From JBFGCM01 sp041581135 (lineage in GTDB: Bacteria; Actinomycetota; Acidimicrobiia; Spongiisociales; UBA5794), in the NCBI GenBank assembly GCA_041581135.1, contig JBFGCM010000090.1:1-14776 (forward strand): a DNA stretch of 14,776 bases, read 5' to 3'. The notes under the pieces are model-generated. The model was not told the origin of the DNA. It did no database searches and saw only the letters and a program-made list of their open reading frames with translations. Numbering within the stretch: the stretch's first letter is position 1; every line of letters begins with the position of its first letter. Positions 6,425-14,776 of this stretch are shown one piece after another. The position numbers and the translations under genes are program-made.

Positions 6425-7699
6425 ATGCCGGGCGTGGTTGTGCTGGGAGCCCAATGGGGCGACGAAGGCAAGGGCAAGGTCACCGACATCCTGTCCGAGG
6501 ATGCCGACCTCGTCGTTCGGTACCAAGGGGGCAACAACGCCGGCCACACCATCGTGGTCGGCGACGAGCGGTTCGCGCTCACCCTCATCCCCAGCGGCGT
6601 CCTCAACCCCAACGCCACGCCGGTGATCGGCAACGGCTGCGTGGTGGATCCCGGCGTCCTCATCGACGAGATGGACACCCTCGCCGGGCGCGGCATCGAT
6701 CCGTCACGAGTGCTGGTATCCGCCAACGCCCACCTCATCATGCCCTACCACCGGAAGCTCGACATGGTGATGGAGCGCTTCCTCGGCAAACACCAGATCG
6801 GCACCACCAAGCGCGGCATCGGGCCCGCCTACATGGACAAGTACTCGCGCCACGGCATCCGCATGCAAGACCTGTTCGACCCCAACATCTTCCGCGAGAA
6901 GCTCGAAACGGCCCTCAAGGACAAGAACAAGCATCTCACCAAGGTCTACAACCAGCTCCCCATGGACCCCGAGCCCATCGCCGAGGAGTACCTGCGGTAT
7001 GCCGAACGGCTGCGCGACCACGTCACGGACACCTCGCTGGTCATCCACGAGGCATTGGTCGCAGGAAAGCTGGTGCTGTTCGAAGGCGCCCAAGGCACAC
7101 TGCTCGACATCGACCACGGCACGTATCCGTTCGTCACGTCGTCGAATCCCACGGCCGGTGGCGCCGCCGTCGGTAGCGGCGTGGGGCCCCGGCGCATCGA
7201 CCGGGTGATCGGCGTCACCAAGGCCTACATCTCCCGTGTCGGCAGCGGTCCGTTTCCCACCGAGCTCACCGACGAGATCGGCGAGCGGATGGTGGAGGTG
7301 GGCGGCGAGTTCGGCACGGTCACAGGACGCCGTCGCCGTTGCGGTTGGCTCGATGCCATTGCCTTGCAGTACGCCGTGCGGGTGTCCGGCATCACCGAGA
7401 TCGCTCTGACCAAGCTCGACGTGCTGTCGGAGTTCGCCACGCTGCAAGTGGCCACCGCCTACGACAGCCTCGGCGAGCGCTACACCACGTTTCCCCGCCA
7501 ACAACGGGTGCTCTACAACTGCCGACCTCACTACGAGGAGGTCGCCGGGTGGCAGACGGACATCTCCACGGTTCGTAGCTTCGGCGACCTGCCCAAGGAA
7601 GCCCGCCAGTACGTGGAGTATGTGGAGGAGTTGGCCGGCGTGCCGGTGACCCTGGTATCGGTCGGGCCGGAACGGACCGCCACCCTGGAGCGCTCATGA
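6425..7699 (+). CDS. purA: Adenylosuccinate synthetase
   Basis: The enzyme joins IMP and aspartate with GTP hydrolysis to give adenylosuccinate, the first committed step to AMP, in the cytoplasm. The product is 424 residues, normal for bacterial PurA. GAQWGDEGKGK at residues 8-18 holds the catalytic Asp13, and NAGHT holds catalytic His41. TTKRGIGPAY (127-136), FEGAQGTLLDIDHGTYP (219-235), the TSSNPTAGG segment, TGRRRRCGWLD (300-310) and TKLDVL complete the IMP, GTP and aspartate sites. The ATG at 6425 is chosen over an in-frame ATG at 6389 because AAGGA sits 6 bases upstream and family members start just before the VVLGAQWGD strand. The stop overlaps purD as ATGA, so the two are translationally coupled. 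purA is often located apart from other pur genes; here it leads the cluster. Confidence 0.98.
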   Translation: MPGVVVLGAQWGDEGKGKVTDILSEDADLVVRYQGGNNAGHTIVVGDERFALTLIPSGVLNPNATPVIGNGCVVDPGVLIDEMDTLAGRGIDPSRVLVSANAHLIMPYHRKLDMVMERFLGKHQIGTTKRGIGPAYMDKYSRHGIRMQDLFDPNIFREKLETALKDKNKHLTKVYNQLPMDPEPIAEEYLRYAERLRDHVTDTSLVIHEALVAGKLVLFEGAQGTLLDIDHGTYPFVTSSNPTAGGAAVGSGVGPRRIDRVIGVTKAYISRVGSGPFPTELTDEIGERMVEVGGEFGTVTGRRRRCGWLDAIALQYAVRVSGITEIALTKLDVLSEFATLQVATAYDSLGERYTTFPRQQRVLYNCRPHYEEVAGWQTDISTVRSFGDLPKEARQYVEYVEELAGVPVTLVSVGPERTATLERS

Positions 7700-8961
7700 A
7701 GATCCTGCTGCTGGGCGGTGGTGGCCGGGAGCATGCGCTCGGCTGGAAGCTCTCCGAGACGGCCACGGTCGTGTCTGCGCCCGGCAACCCGGGCCTGGCC
7801 GCCTGCGGACCCGTGCTCGGCGACGTCGACCCCACCAACCCCGACCAGGTCGTCGACGCCGCGGTTGCCACCGATACCGATCTGGTGGTGGTCGGGCCCG
7901 AGGCACCACTGGCCGCCGGCGTGGCCGACGCCCTCGCCGCCAAGAGCATCCCGTGCTTCGGCCCCGCGGCGGCGGCAGCCCGCCTCGAATCGTCCAAGTC
8001 GTTCGCCAAGGAGATGATGCGCCGCGCCGGCGTCCCCACCGCGGCTGCGGTGACGTTCACCGATGCCGACGCCGCCCGCACCCACTTGCAGCGCACCGAC
8101 GGGCCCTACGTGGTGAAGGCCGACGGCCTCGCCGCCGGCAAGGGGGTCCTGGTGACCGCCGACGCCGCTGAGGCCATCGCCTGGGCAGAAGCATGCTTCA
8201 TCGGACGGTTCGGCGCGGCGGGAGCGTCGGTGGTGATCGAAGAGTGCCTCCGCGGAGACGAGGTGTCGGTGTTCGCCATCTGTGACGGGACCACGGCGGT
8301 GCCGCTCCAGCCCGCCCGGGATTACAAGCGACTGAGCGACGACGACACCGGCCCCAACACCGGGGGGATGGGCAGCTACTCCCCCGTTCTCGACCTGCCC
8401 GCCGACCTGGTCGCCACCACGGTGTCCACCATCATGGACCCGGTGCTGGCCGAGCTCCGTCGCGACGGCATCGAATATCGCGGCTTCCTCTACGCCGGCC
8501 TCATGCTCACCGAGGAGGGTCCCAAGGTGATCGAGTTCAACTGCCGGCTCGGCGACCCGGAGACCCAAGTGCTCATGCCGAGACTCGACGGCGATCTGGG
8601 AGCGCTGCTTGCGGCGGCCGCCGAGGGGAGCATGGGCGACACTCACCTGACATGGCACGACACGGCTGCCGTCGACGTGGTGCTGGCCGCCGGCGGCTAT
8701 CCCGAATCGCCCCGCCGCGGCGACACCATCACCGGCTTGGACGCTGCGGAGCTGATCGACGGCGCGCTGGTGTTCCATGCCGGTACCCGGCTCGCCGGCG
8801 AGCAGCTCGTCACAGCCGGAGGCCGCGTCATCAACGTGGTCGGCACCGGCTCCGACGTCGCGGCGGCCCGCGTTACTGCGTATGCCGCCGCCGACCTGAT
8901 CGATTTCGAGGGCAAACAGTTCCGTAGTGACATCGCAGCCAGGAGGACAGGGTGGCAGTAG
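7696..8961 (+). CDS. purD: Phosphoribosylamine-glycine ligase (GAR synthetase)
   Basis: PurD condenses 5-phosphoribosylamine with glycine using ATP to give GAR, the second step of the de novo pathway. The product is 421 residues, typical of the monofunctional bacterial enzyme. The N-terminal domain begins MKILLLGGGGREHAL; GPEAPL is at residues 67-72. The ATP-grasp core shows KADGLAAGKG (141-150), EECLRGDE (182-189), a DYKRL segment near 209-213 followed by TGPNTGGMGSYSP (218-230), and EFNCRLGDPETQ (280-291) with the Mg-binding Glu/Asn pair. No key motif is missing. The start overlaps purA (ATGA) with GGAG a few bases upstream; the 3' end overlaps purE by 10 bases. Confidence 0.98.
   Translation: MKILLLGGGGREHALGWKLSETATVVSAPGNPGLAACGPVLGDVDPTNPDQVVDAAVATDTDLVVVGPEAPLAAGVADALAAKSIPCFGPAAAAARLESSKSFAKEMMRRAGVPTAAAVTFTDADAARTHLQRTDGPYVVKADGLAAGKGVLVTADAAEAIAWAEACFIGRFGAAGASVVIEECLRGDEVSVFAICDGTTAVPLQPARDYKRLSDDDTGPNTGGMGSYSPVLDLPADLVATTVSTIMDPVLAELRRDGIEYRGFLYAGLMLTEEGPKVIEFNCRLGDPETQVLMPRLDGDLGALLAAAAEGSMGDTHLTWHDTAAVDVVLAAGGYPESPRRGDTITGLDAAELIDGALVFHAGTRLAGEQLVTAGGRVINVVGTGSDVAAARVTAYAAADLIDFEGKQFRSDIAARRTGWQ
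8941..8946 (+). promoter_or_regulatory. Shine-Dalgarno site fixing the purE GTG start
   Basis: AGGAGG lies inside the end of purD, 5 bases before GTG 8952. It is the strongest ribosome site seen in the cluster and supports the GTG start and the 10-base overlap of purD with purE. Confidence 0.75.
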
Positions 8962-9409
8962 ACAGCAAGAAGGTGGCGATCCTCATGGGATCCGTGAAGG
9001 ACGACGGCGCGATGCAGCCCGCCTCGGAGGTCCTGCACGAGTTCGGTATCGAGCACGAGGTCCACGTGATGTCGGCGCACCGCACGCCTCAGGCGGTCGC
9101 CGAGTTCGCCACCAACGCCCGTGACGCCGGTTTCGGGGTGATCATCTGCGGCGCCGGGAAGGCGGCGCACCTGGCGGGAGCGGTCGCCGCTCACTCGACC
9201 CTCCCCGTCATCGGGGTGCCGATCGCCGCCGGGAAGCTGGGGGGCCTCGATGCGCTGCTGTCGACCGTGCAGATGCCCACGGGAATCCCCGTGGCCACCG
9301 TCGCCGTCGACGGTGCCGCCAATGCGGGCTACCTCGCCGTCGCCATCCTCGCCGCCGCCGATTCCGAGCTGGCGCAGAAGCTCGACGCGTACCGCCGTAC
9401 GCTGGGCGG

Positions 9410-9413
<4 letters not shown>
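8952..9413 (+). CDS. purE: N5-carboxyaminoimidazole ribonucleotide mutase (class I-type PurE)
   Basis: PurE converts N5-CAIR to CAIR; class II relatives carboxylate AIR directly. The product is 153 residues. Landmarks are MGSVKDD (12-18), SAHRTP with the catalytic His, GAGKAAHLAG, LPVIGVP and the VQMPTGIPVATVA core followed by a NAGYLA helix. The AAHL and VQMPxGIP patterns match the class I bacterial form. Two spots differ from E. coli PurE: GSKSD is GSVKD, so a substrate-pocket Ser is Lys, and GAGG is GAGK. Related non-proteobacterial proteins, as I recall them, also vary here, so this may be lineage-typical. purK, the usual partner making N5-CAIR, is not adjacent. The stop overlaps purB as ATGA. 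Confidence 0.95.
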
Positions 9414-10702
<1,289 letters not shown>

Positions 10703-10723
10703 CCGCATAGCGCGGGCGAGGCA

Positions 10724-10729
10724 TAGACT
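10724..10729 (+). promoter_or_regulatory. Possible -10 element ahead of the lipoprotein gene
   Basis: TAGACT fits TAnnnT and stands exactly 7 bases before an in-frame GTG (10737), the same geometry as TACGCT before purC. It could start a leaderless transcript or give a 64-base leader to the ATG at 10800. No -35 is recognisable. Confidence 0.4.
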
Positions 10730-10799
10730 TCCGCTGGTGGACGGAAAACGAGTCGCTCGACCTACAGACGCATTCCCATTATCCCGTTACGGTCGGGAA

Positions 10800-11348
10800 A
10801 TGAGGTGGCGGTTCCACAGGGGGACCTCGCGCCGGGTGACGCCAGTGGCGTCTTTCCGGCGCGTGGGTATCTGGCTCACCATCGTGGCGATCGCGCTCGC
10901 CGCCTGTGGCAGCGGCTCCAACGCGTCGTTTGGACCCCGCTCGGGTGAGGTACCCACGCCTCCGCATGCGGACGGCCCGCCCGAAAGACCCATCTCCCTG
11001 AAGCCACGACCGCCCAGCGCCCCGCCGAGTCCGAGCGACACGGCGCCGGTGAGTCCGGTCGATGCTGCACTGTCGGAAAGCCCAACGGCCTCCCAGCCAC
11101 CGAACGACGCCACCTCGGACGCGGACGCTGCGGTGGCTCGCGCCGACAGCTTCGCCAAGGCGCAGGCGCAGGCCAAGGCCGCAGAATGCGCCGAGGCGCT
11201 GAAGGAGGGCAAGGACCTCCCGGAAGGGTGTGACGAGTTGGAGGAGGGTGGCAAGAGCGGCTCCGGCAAGAGCGGCGAACCCTCCAACGAGAACCCCTCA
11301 GGCGGCAAGTCCGGCGAACCGGAGAATCCACAGCCCGGCAGCGGCTGA
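10800..11348 (+). CDS. Putative secreted lipoprotein, Pro/Ser-rich with Gly-Lys-Ser repeats
   Basis: I do not recognise a family. From the ATG the product is 182 residues: a basic N-region, a hydrophobic stretch (VGIWLTIVAIALA) and a lipobox LAAC with acceptor Cys36, so export and lipid anchoring are expected. The mature part is low in complexity: a Pro/Ser-rich region, then a helical Ala-rich segment (ADSFAKAQAQAKAAECAEAL), a second Cys in LPEGCDEL, and a C-terminal tail with three GKSG units and two SGEP units rich in Gly, Glu, Asn and Pro. The two late cysteines could pair. An alternative GTG start at 10737 adds 21 residues and lies 7 bases after a -10-like box, but gives an overlong basic N-region. 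Neither start has a good ribosome site. The gene lies between purB and a convergent amidase gene, which suggests a cell-envelope role only by proximity. Confidence 0.75.
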   Translation: MRWRFHRGTSRRVTPVASFRRVGIWLTIVAIALAACGSGSNASFGPRSGEVPTPPHADGPPERPISLKPRPPSAPPSPSDTAPVSPVDAALSESPTASQPPNDATSDADAAVARADSFAKAQAQAKAAECAEALKEGKDLPEGCDELEEGGKSGSGKSGEPSNENPSGGKSGEPENPQPGSG

Positions 11349-11354
11349 GCCGCT
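11340..11354. terminator. Weak hairpin at the lipoprotein stop codon
   Basis: AGCGGCTGAGCCGCT is a 7-base inverted repeat around one central base. As RNA it forms a 5-bp GC-rich stem with a 5-base loop that contains the stop codon. A second weak repeat, CAGCG (11367-11371) with CGCTG (11384-11388), lies in the 52-base convergent gap. No U-tract follows either. One may end the lipoprotein and amidase transcripts. Confidence 0.3.
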
Positions 11355-11400
11355 CCCTCGGCCACACAGCGCCGCTCGATCGACGCTGGGAAAGACGTGC

Positions 11401-12369
11401 TCAGGCGGTGCCGGCTTCGATGGCGGCGACGAGGTCGTATGCGTCCTGACCACAGCCGATCACCAGAGACGGCGTGCCCGCGGCGAGACGGGCCTCGACC
11501 ATGGCCCGCACCGTACCGTCGTCGACGAGGGGTGCCAGGTTGGCGCCGGGACAAGTGGTGGCGGCGTAGTCGCGATGGCCCCGAATCGTCTCAGGTGAGA
11601 CGCCGAACTGCACCGCCGCCCACGCCAACACGTCGGCCATCGCCTCGAGCTGCGCCTGGGGCAGGGCCTGCTGATTGAAGTCACCCTCCCCGCAGACCAG
11701 GAAATGCCCGGCCGGGTCGTAGTCGGTGAACGTGTCGCCGGCGGCCCACGTCGGTCGGCCCTCGTAGACGTGGCCGTGAGCGTCGACCATGAAGTGATAG
11801 GCGACGTCTGGCCAGCCCGAGTCCTGATGGAACTTCTGGTGCTGGCGTGCCTTTGCCGGCGCGTGCGTGTTGGAGCTGAGGACTGACGCTTTGTGGTGCA
11901 CGGTGAGCCGCTCGATCGTGTGGCCCACGAACTCGCCGGCCACCGGGGCCGCCCCCCAGGCGTCTTTGCAGATGGCGGTGATGGCGACCGCTCCCTCCGT
12001 GACGGGTGCGGCCGTGGTCGACGTGGTCTCGGGTGGGGCCTCGGTGGTGGTCGTCGCTTCGGTGGTGGTGGTCTCGGGTGGAGCCTCGGTGGTGGTCGTC
12101 GTGGTCTCCGGTGGCACGGAGGTAGTGGTGTCCGGTGCCGCCGTCGTGGTCGATGCCGCGCTGGTCGGAGGGGAGGTGGTGACAGCGGCTGTCGTGGATG
12201 TGGTCGCCGCTGCAGTCGTCGTCGTTGATGCGGCCGTGGTCGACGTGGTGCCGGCGGCCGCCACCGGCGCCGCCTCTGGTGCACCGGTCACGAGCCGCCA
12301 CGCTCCGGCCACGACGGCGACGACACCGGCGGCGGTGGTTGCGATGAATCCACGTCTCGAGAGGGCCAT
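11401..12369 (-). CDS. Tat-exported N-acetylmuramoyl-L-alanine amidase (PGRP/Amidase_2 type)
   Basis: The product is 322 residues. The N-terminus has a twin-arginine signal, SRRGFI at residues 4-9, then a hydrophobic stretch, so the folded enzyme should leave by the Tat route. Residues about 41-120 are a Thr/Ala/Pro-rich linker. Residues about 128-300 form the peptidoglycan-recognition amidase domain that cuts the bond between N-acetylmuramic acid and L-Ala of the stem peptide. Zinc ligands are visible: His in LTVHHK (158/159), His265 in RGHRDY and Cys273 in TCPG. Tyr191 in DVAYHF matches the catalytic tyrosine, and GHVYEGRP is typical. All key residues are present, so it should be active in cell-wall turnover. 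The frame is open upstream of ATG 12369, but the Tat motif fixes the start; GGGGG sits about 6 bases ahead. It faces the lipoprotein gene and is divergent from purC. Confidence 0.93.
   Translation of the reverse strand: MALSRRGFIATTAAGVVAVVAGAWRLVTGAPEAAPVAAAGTTSTTAASTTTTAAATTSTTAAVTTSPPTSAASTTTAAPDTTTSVPPETTTTTTEAPPETTTTEATTTTEAPPETTSTTAAPVTEGAVAITAICKDAWGAAPVAGEFVGHTIERLTVHHKASVLSSNTHAPAKARQHQKFHQDSGWPDVAYHFMVDAHGHVYEGRPTWAAGDTFTDYDPAGHFLVCGEGDFNQQALPQAQLEAMADVLAWAAVQFGVSPETIRGHRDYAATTCPGANLAPLVDDGTVRAMVEARLAAGTPSLVIGCGQDAYDLVAAIEAGTA
12010..12249 (-). repeat. Low-complexity Thr/Ala/Pro linker repeats within the amidase gene
   Basis: This stretch encodes residues 41-120, built of runs of Thr and Ala with TEAPPETT occurring twice (94-101 and 109-116) and similar PPETT units. 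The plus strand shows the matching GGTGGT-rich imperfect repeats. Such linkers are common in actinobacterial secreted proteins and are often glycosylated and variable in length between strains. Confidence 0.8.
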
Positions 12370-12391
12370 GGGAACCCCCACTATCCCATGG
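12366..12391 (-). promoter_or_regulatory. Inverted repeat enclosing the amidase start codon and ribosome site
   Basis: CCATGGGA and TCCCATGG form perfect 8-base arms separated by 10 bases. In the amidase mRNA the start codon lies in the 3' arm and the GGGGG ribosome site in the loop, so the hairpin could limit initiation. Structure and control are inferred from the sequence only. Confidence 0.45.
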
Positions 12392-12468
12392 TTTCCGCCG
12401 CCGTTCCCGGATCGTCTCCGGCGACCGCCACAGGCGAGGGCAAGCACGATATGTGCGGGCGACGCGAC

Positions 12469-12474
12469 TACGCT
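12469..12474 (+). promoter_or_regulatory. -10 element of a leaderless purC promoter
   Basis: TACGCT matches TAnnnT and is followed by exactly 7 bases and then the purC GTG, so transcription would begin at or next to the start codon. No ribosome site precedes the GTG, which agrees with a leaderless message. The divergent amidase gene leaves 112 bases here for both promoters. Confidence 0.5.
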
Positions 12475-12481
12475 CCGGCCG

Positions 12482-13354
12482 GTGCTGGCACCTCCGGAAC
12501 GATCGGGCAAAGTCCGCGACATCTGGGCCGTTGACGACGACCGCCTTCTCATCGTCGCCTCGGACCGCATCAGCGCCTTCGACGTGGTGCTCACCGAGCC
12601 GATCCCCGACAAGGGCAAGGTGCTCACCGGCCTGTCGCTGCACTGGTTCGACTTGCTCGACACCCCGCACCATCTGATCAGCGCAGAGCCGGCCGACGTC
12701 CCTGGCCTGGCTCCGGAACACCACGACGAACTGCGCGGCCGCATGATGCTGGTGCACAAGGCCGACGTCATCCCCATGGAGTGCGTCGTCCGCGGCTACC
12801 TGTACGGGTCCTCCTGGAAGGAGTATGCGGCCGGCGGCGGGCCCACCACCGAGCACCTTCCCGAGGGACTTCAGATGGCCGACCGTCTCGCCGAACCCAT
12901 CTTCACGCCGGCGACCAAGGCCGAATCCGGTCACGACGAGAACATCACCGAGGCGCAGGCCCGCGACTACGTGGGCAACGAGCTCTACGAGGAGCTGCGC
13001 CGCCGCAGCATCGATTTGTACCTCACCGGCACTGAGTACGCCGCGTCCCGGGGCATCATCCTGGCCGACACCAAGTTCGAATTCGGCATGGTGGATGGCG
13101 AGGTGATCCTCATCGACGAAGTCCTCACCCCCGACAGCTCCCGGTACTGGCCGGCCGACGCATGGGCACCCGGCGCCACCATGCCCTCGTTCGACAAGCA
13201 GCCGGTACGTGACTGGCTGGACTCCCAGGACTGGGACAAGCAGCCTCCGCCCCCACCACTCCCCACCGAGGTGGTCGCCGCCACCCACGACCGCTACGTC
13301 GAGGCATACGAGCGCATCACGGGCCGGCCGTTCGAGGAGTACCTGGCCCGATGA
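12482..13354 (+). CDS. purC: Phosphoribosylaminoimidazole-succinocarboxamide (SAICAR) synthase
   Basis: PurC joins CAIR and aspartate with ATP to give SAICAR. The product is 290 residues, typical of the longer actinobacterial form. SGKVRDIW (8-15) is the nucleotide-binding start, SDRISAFD (27-34) and PDKGKVLT (42-49) follow, VRGYLYGSSWKEY (103-115) and TKFEFG (197-202) line the CAIR and aspartate pocket, and DEVLTPDSSRYWP (212-224) is the family signature. The frame runs far upstream antisense to the amidase gene, but GTG 12482 is the only plausible start just before SGKVRD, and a -10 box 7 bases upstream supports it. First gene of the second pur block; its stop overlaps purS as ATGA. Confidence 0.97.
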   Translation: MLAPPERSGKVRDIWAVDDDRLLIVASDRISAFDVVLTEPIPDKGKVLTGLSLHWFDLLDTPHHLISAEPADVPGLAPEHHDELRGRMMLVHKADVIPMECVVRGYLYGSSWKEYAAGGGPTTEHLPEGLQMADRLAEPIFTPATKAESGHDENITEAQARDYVGNELYEELRRRSIDLYLTGTEYAASRGIILADTKFEFGMVDGEVILIDEVLTPDSSRYWPADAWAPGATMPSFDKQPVRDWLDSQDWDKQPPPPPLPTEVVAATHDRYVEAYERITGRPFEEYLAR

Positions 13355-13614
13355 AGGTCCGGGTCGATATCCGCCGCAAGGAAGGACTCTCCGATCCCGA
13401 AGGGGTGACTACGCAGCGGGCACTGCAGGACCTGGGGTTCGGCGTCGACGACGTCCACTTCGGGCGCTCGATCTACTTGGATGTCGACGGCGGCGACGCC
13501 GCTGAGGTTCGCCGCCTCGTCGACGAGATGTGCCGCACCCTGCTCGCCAACCCCGTGATGGAGGAGTACGAGGTGGTGGTGGAAGGCGACGAGCCGACGA
13601 GGGTGCTTCGGTGA
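13351..13614 (+). CDS. purS: Phosphoribosylformylglycinamidine synthase subunit PurS
   Basis: The product is 87 residues, the normal size. PurS is the small dimeric subunit that bridges PurQ and PurL in the three-part FGAM synthetase of Gram-positive bacteria and archaea; it aids ammonia transfer from PurQ to PurL. It starts with the strand MKVRVDIRRKEGLSDPEG, which corresponds to the usual V-x-L-K-x-G-v-l-D-P-x-G pattern, followed by ALQDLGF and the YLDVDG strand, and ends with a CRTLLANPVMEEYEV segment typical of the family. It overlaps purC (ATGA) and purQ (GTGA), so its level is probably tied to both by translational coupling. Confidence 0.96.
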   Translation: MKVRVDIRRKEGLSDPEGVTTQRALQDLGFGVDDVHFGRSIYLDVDGGDAAEVRRLVDEMCRTLLANPVMEEYEVVVEGDEPTRVLR

Positions 13615-14354
13615 TCGAAGGCGCAGTCAACAAGCACAACCGACGGGTTGCCGTCCTCGTCTTCCCCGGCACCAACTGCGAACACGACGTCGCCCACGCA
13701 CTCGATCTGCTCGGCGCCGAGCCCGAGCTGGTGTGGCACCGCGAGACCACCCTCGACGGCTTCGCCGGGGTCGTCCTCCCCGGCGGGTTCGCGCATGGCG
13801 ACTACCTGCGCACCGGCGCCATCGCCCGCTTCAGCCCGGTGATGAAGGCCGTGGCCGAGATGGCGCGGGCCGGCACACCGGTGCTCGGCATCTGCAACGG
13901 GTTCCAGATCCTCTGCGAGGCCGGCCTGCTACCCGGGGCGCTGGTCGCCAACCGTGATCTCCGTTTCATCTGCCGGCCGATTCACCTCCGGGTGGAGTCC
14001 ACGAACTCCATCCTCACCTCGGCGGCCACGGTCGGCGACGTGCTGCGGATCCCACTGAACTCCTACGAGGGCAACTTCGTGGTGCCATCGAAGGACCTCG
14101 AGGCGATCGAAGCCGGCAACCAGGCAGTCCTTCGCTACTGCGACGCCGACGGCGCCGTCACTGACGCCGCCAACCTCAACGGCTCGACGAACCACATCGC
14201 CGGCCTCACCAATGCCGCCGGCAACGTCGCCGGGCTGATGCCGCATCCCGAACGGGCCGTCGAAGACGTCCTGGGTTCCACCGACGGCCGGGTCCTCCTC
14301 GAGTCGTATGTCGCCGGCCTCACCCCGGTACCGGCGGAGACGGTCGGTGCCTGA
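13611..14354 (+). CDS. purQ: Phosphoribosylformylglycinamidine synthase subunit PurQ (glutaminase)
   Basis: PurQ is the class I glutamine amidotransferase subunit that frees ammonia for FGAM formation by PurL. The product is 247 residues from the GTG that overlaps the purS stop (GTGA), a little longer than the common 220-230 because of a short N-terminal extension and tail. VFPGTNCEHD (18-26 region) opens the fold, LPGGFAHGDYLRTGA (56-70) forms the oxyanion region, GICNGFQ holds nucleophile Cys95, and MPHPER holds His212 and Glu214 of the triad. All three catalytic residues are present. GAGGG lies upstream of the start. The 3' end overlaps purL by 8 bases. Confidence 0.97.
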   Translation: MIEGAVNKHNRRVAVLVFPGTNCEHDVAHALDLLGAEPELVWHRETTLDGFAGVVLPGGFAHGDYLRTGAIARFSPVMKAVAEMARAGTPVLGICNGFQILCEAGLLPGALVANRDLRFICRPIHLRVESTNSILTSAATVGDVLRIPLNSYEGNFVVPSKDLEAIEAGNQAVLRYCDADGAVTDAANLNGSTNHIAGLTNAAGNVAGLMPHPERAVEDVLGSTDGRVLLESYVAGLTPVPAETVGA

Positions 14355-14776
14355 GACACCGACGGCAGAGCCGGCGCACCGCCAGCTCGGTATGACCGAC
14401 GCCGAGTACCACTCGGTCGTCGACATCCTGGGCCGCGACCCCCGCCCGGCAGAGCTCGCCATGTACTCCGTCATGTGGTCCGAGCATTGCTCGTACAAGT
14501 CGTCGCGGAAGTGGTTGCGCCGGTTCCCCACCGAGGCGCCATGGGTGGTGGTGGGGCCGGGCGAGAACGCCGGTGTGGTGGACATCGGCGACGGATGGCT
14601 GGTGGCGCTGCGCATCGAGAGCCACAACCATCCCTCGTTCGTCGAGCCCTACGAGGGCGCCGCCACCGGCGTCGGCGGCATCTTGCGCGACATCTTCACG
14701 ATGGGCGCCCGGCCCATCGCGGTGTGGGACCCCATCCGGTTCGGGCCGCTCGACGACCCAAAGAACCGCTACCTCC
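14347..14776 (+). CDS. purL: Phosphoribosylformylglycinamidine synthase subunit PurL, 5' part only
   Basis: The gene runs off the window after 143 codons. PurL is the ATP-dependent synthase subunit that turns FGAR and ammonia from PurQ into FGAM. The visible part is the small-type PurL N-terminus: ELAMYSVMWSEHCSYKSSR with catalytic His47, GPGENAG (70-76), the ESHNHPSFVEPYEGAATG segment (91-108) that binds substrate and Mg, and RDIFTMGARPIA (114-125). The GTG at 14347 is preferred for its overlap with purQ; an ATG at 14392 is the alternative and would drop 15 poorly conserved residues. The presence of separate purS and purQ agrees with the small PurL type rather than the single-chain proteobacterial enzyme. 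Confidence 0.96.
   Translation, partial: MPETPTAEPAHRQLGMTDAEYHSVVDILGRDPRPAELAMYSVMWSEHCSYKSSRKWLRRFPTEAPWVVVGPGENAGVVDIGDGWLVALRIESHNHPSFVEPYEGAATGVGGILRDIFTMGARPIAVWDPIRFGPLDDPKNRYL

Noticed and set aside
7531..8778. Long minus-strand open frame opposite purD
   Set aside because: Antisense shadow of a fully recognisable purD; no family motif.
12000..12250. Tandem repeat array or CRISPR-like element on the plus strand
   Set aside because: The GGTGGT-rich repeats encode the Thr/Pro linker of the amidase on the other strand, with no regular spacers.
11867..12481. 5' extension of the purC frame rich in Val/Ala
   Set aside because: It is the antisense of the amidase Thr-rich linker; homologous PurC proteins begin just before SGKVRD.
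11681..13288. 535-codon minus-strand open frame opposite purC and the amidase
   Set aside because: It runs out of frame through two recognisable genes, with His/Arg-rich low-complexity sequence in the linker region.

Overview
The window is a high-GC, densely packed bacterial chromosome segment, most likely from an actinomycetote and possibly Acidimicrobiia. The evidence is the separate purS/purQ/purL genes, GTG starts, ATGA/GTGA gene overlaps, -10 boxes of the TAnnnT type placed directly before start codons, and a Thr-rich secreted amidase. The class-level assignment is inference. I see no tRNA, rRNA, CRISPR array, insertion sequence or phage gene.

Left part (1-5669). The end of an endonuclease/exonuclease/phosphatase-family gene converges on a three-gene minus-strand operon, with a strong two-way hairpin terminator (758-790) between them. 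In transcription order the operon is: an M4 (thermolysin-like) metallopeptidase with its propeptide but no signal peptide; a 258-residue protein that looks like an archaemetzincin whose zinc ligands are lost; and a 782-residue protein with an intact CHAT (caspase/separase-like) protease domain, a helical middle and a C-terminal metzincin domain whose active site is also degenerate. Each junction is an ATGA overlap. This set of two apparently active proteases and two apparently dead metzincin modules, all without export signals, matches no named system I know and is the main discovery candidate. An intracellular proteolytic cascade, as in conflict or defence systems, is a reasonable hypothesis but is not shown by the sequence.

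Middle (5670-6424). A TetR-family regulator lies upstream of the protease operon on the same strand and is divergent from purA. The tetR-purA gap contains five GTCGG/CCGAC half-sites arranged as inverted repeats, which are candidate operators.

Right part (6425-14776). This is a de novo purine biosynthesis cluster in two plus-strand blocks. Block one is purA-purD-purE-purB, with overlapping genes. Block two is purC-purS-purQ-purL, also overlapping, with purL cut by the window end. Between them lie a putative lipoprotein gene and a convergent Tat-exported peptidoglycan amidase gene. PurD makes GAR; PurS, PurQ and PurL form the FGAM synthetase; PurE, PurC and PurB carry out the CAIR, SAICAR and AICAR steps; PurA with PurB makes AMP from IMP. 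purK, purF, purM, purN and purH are not in the window. purC appears to have its own promoter and to be leaderless, so the two blocks are probably separate transcription units.
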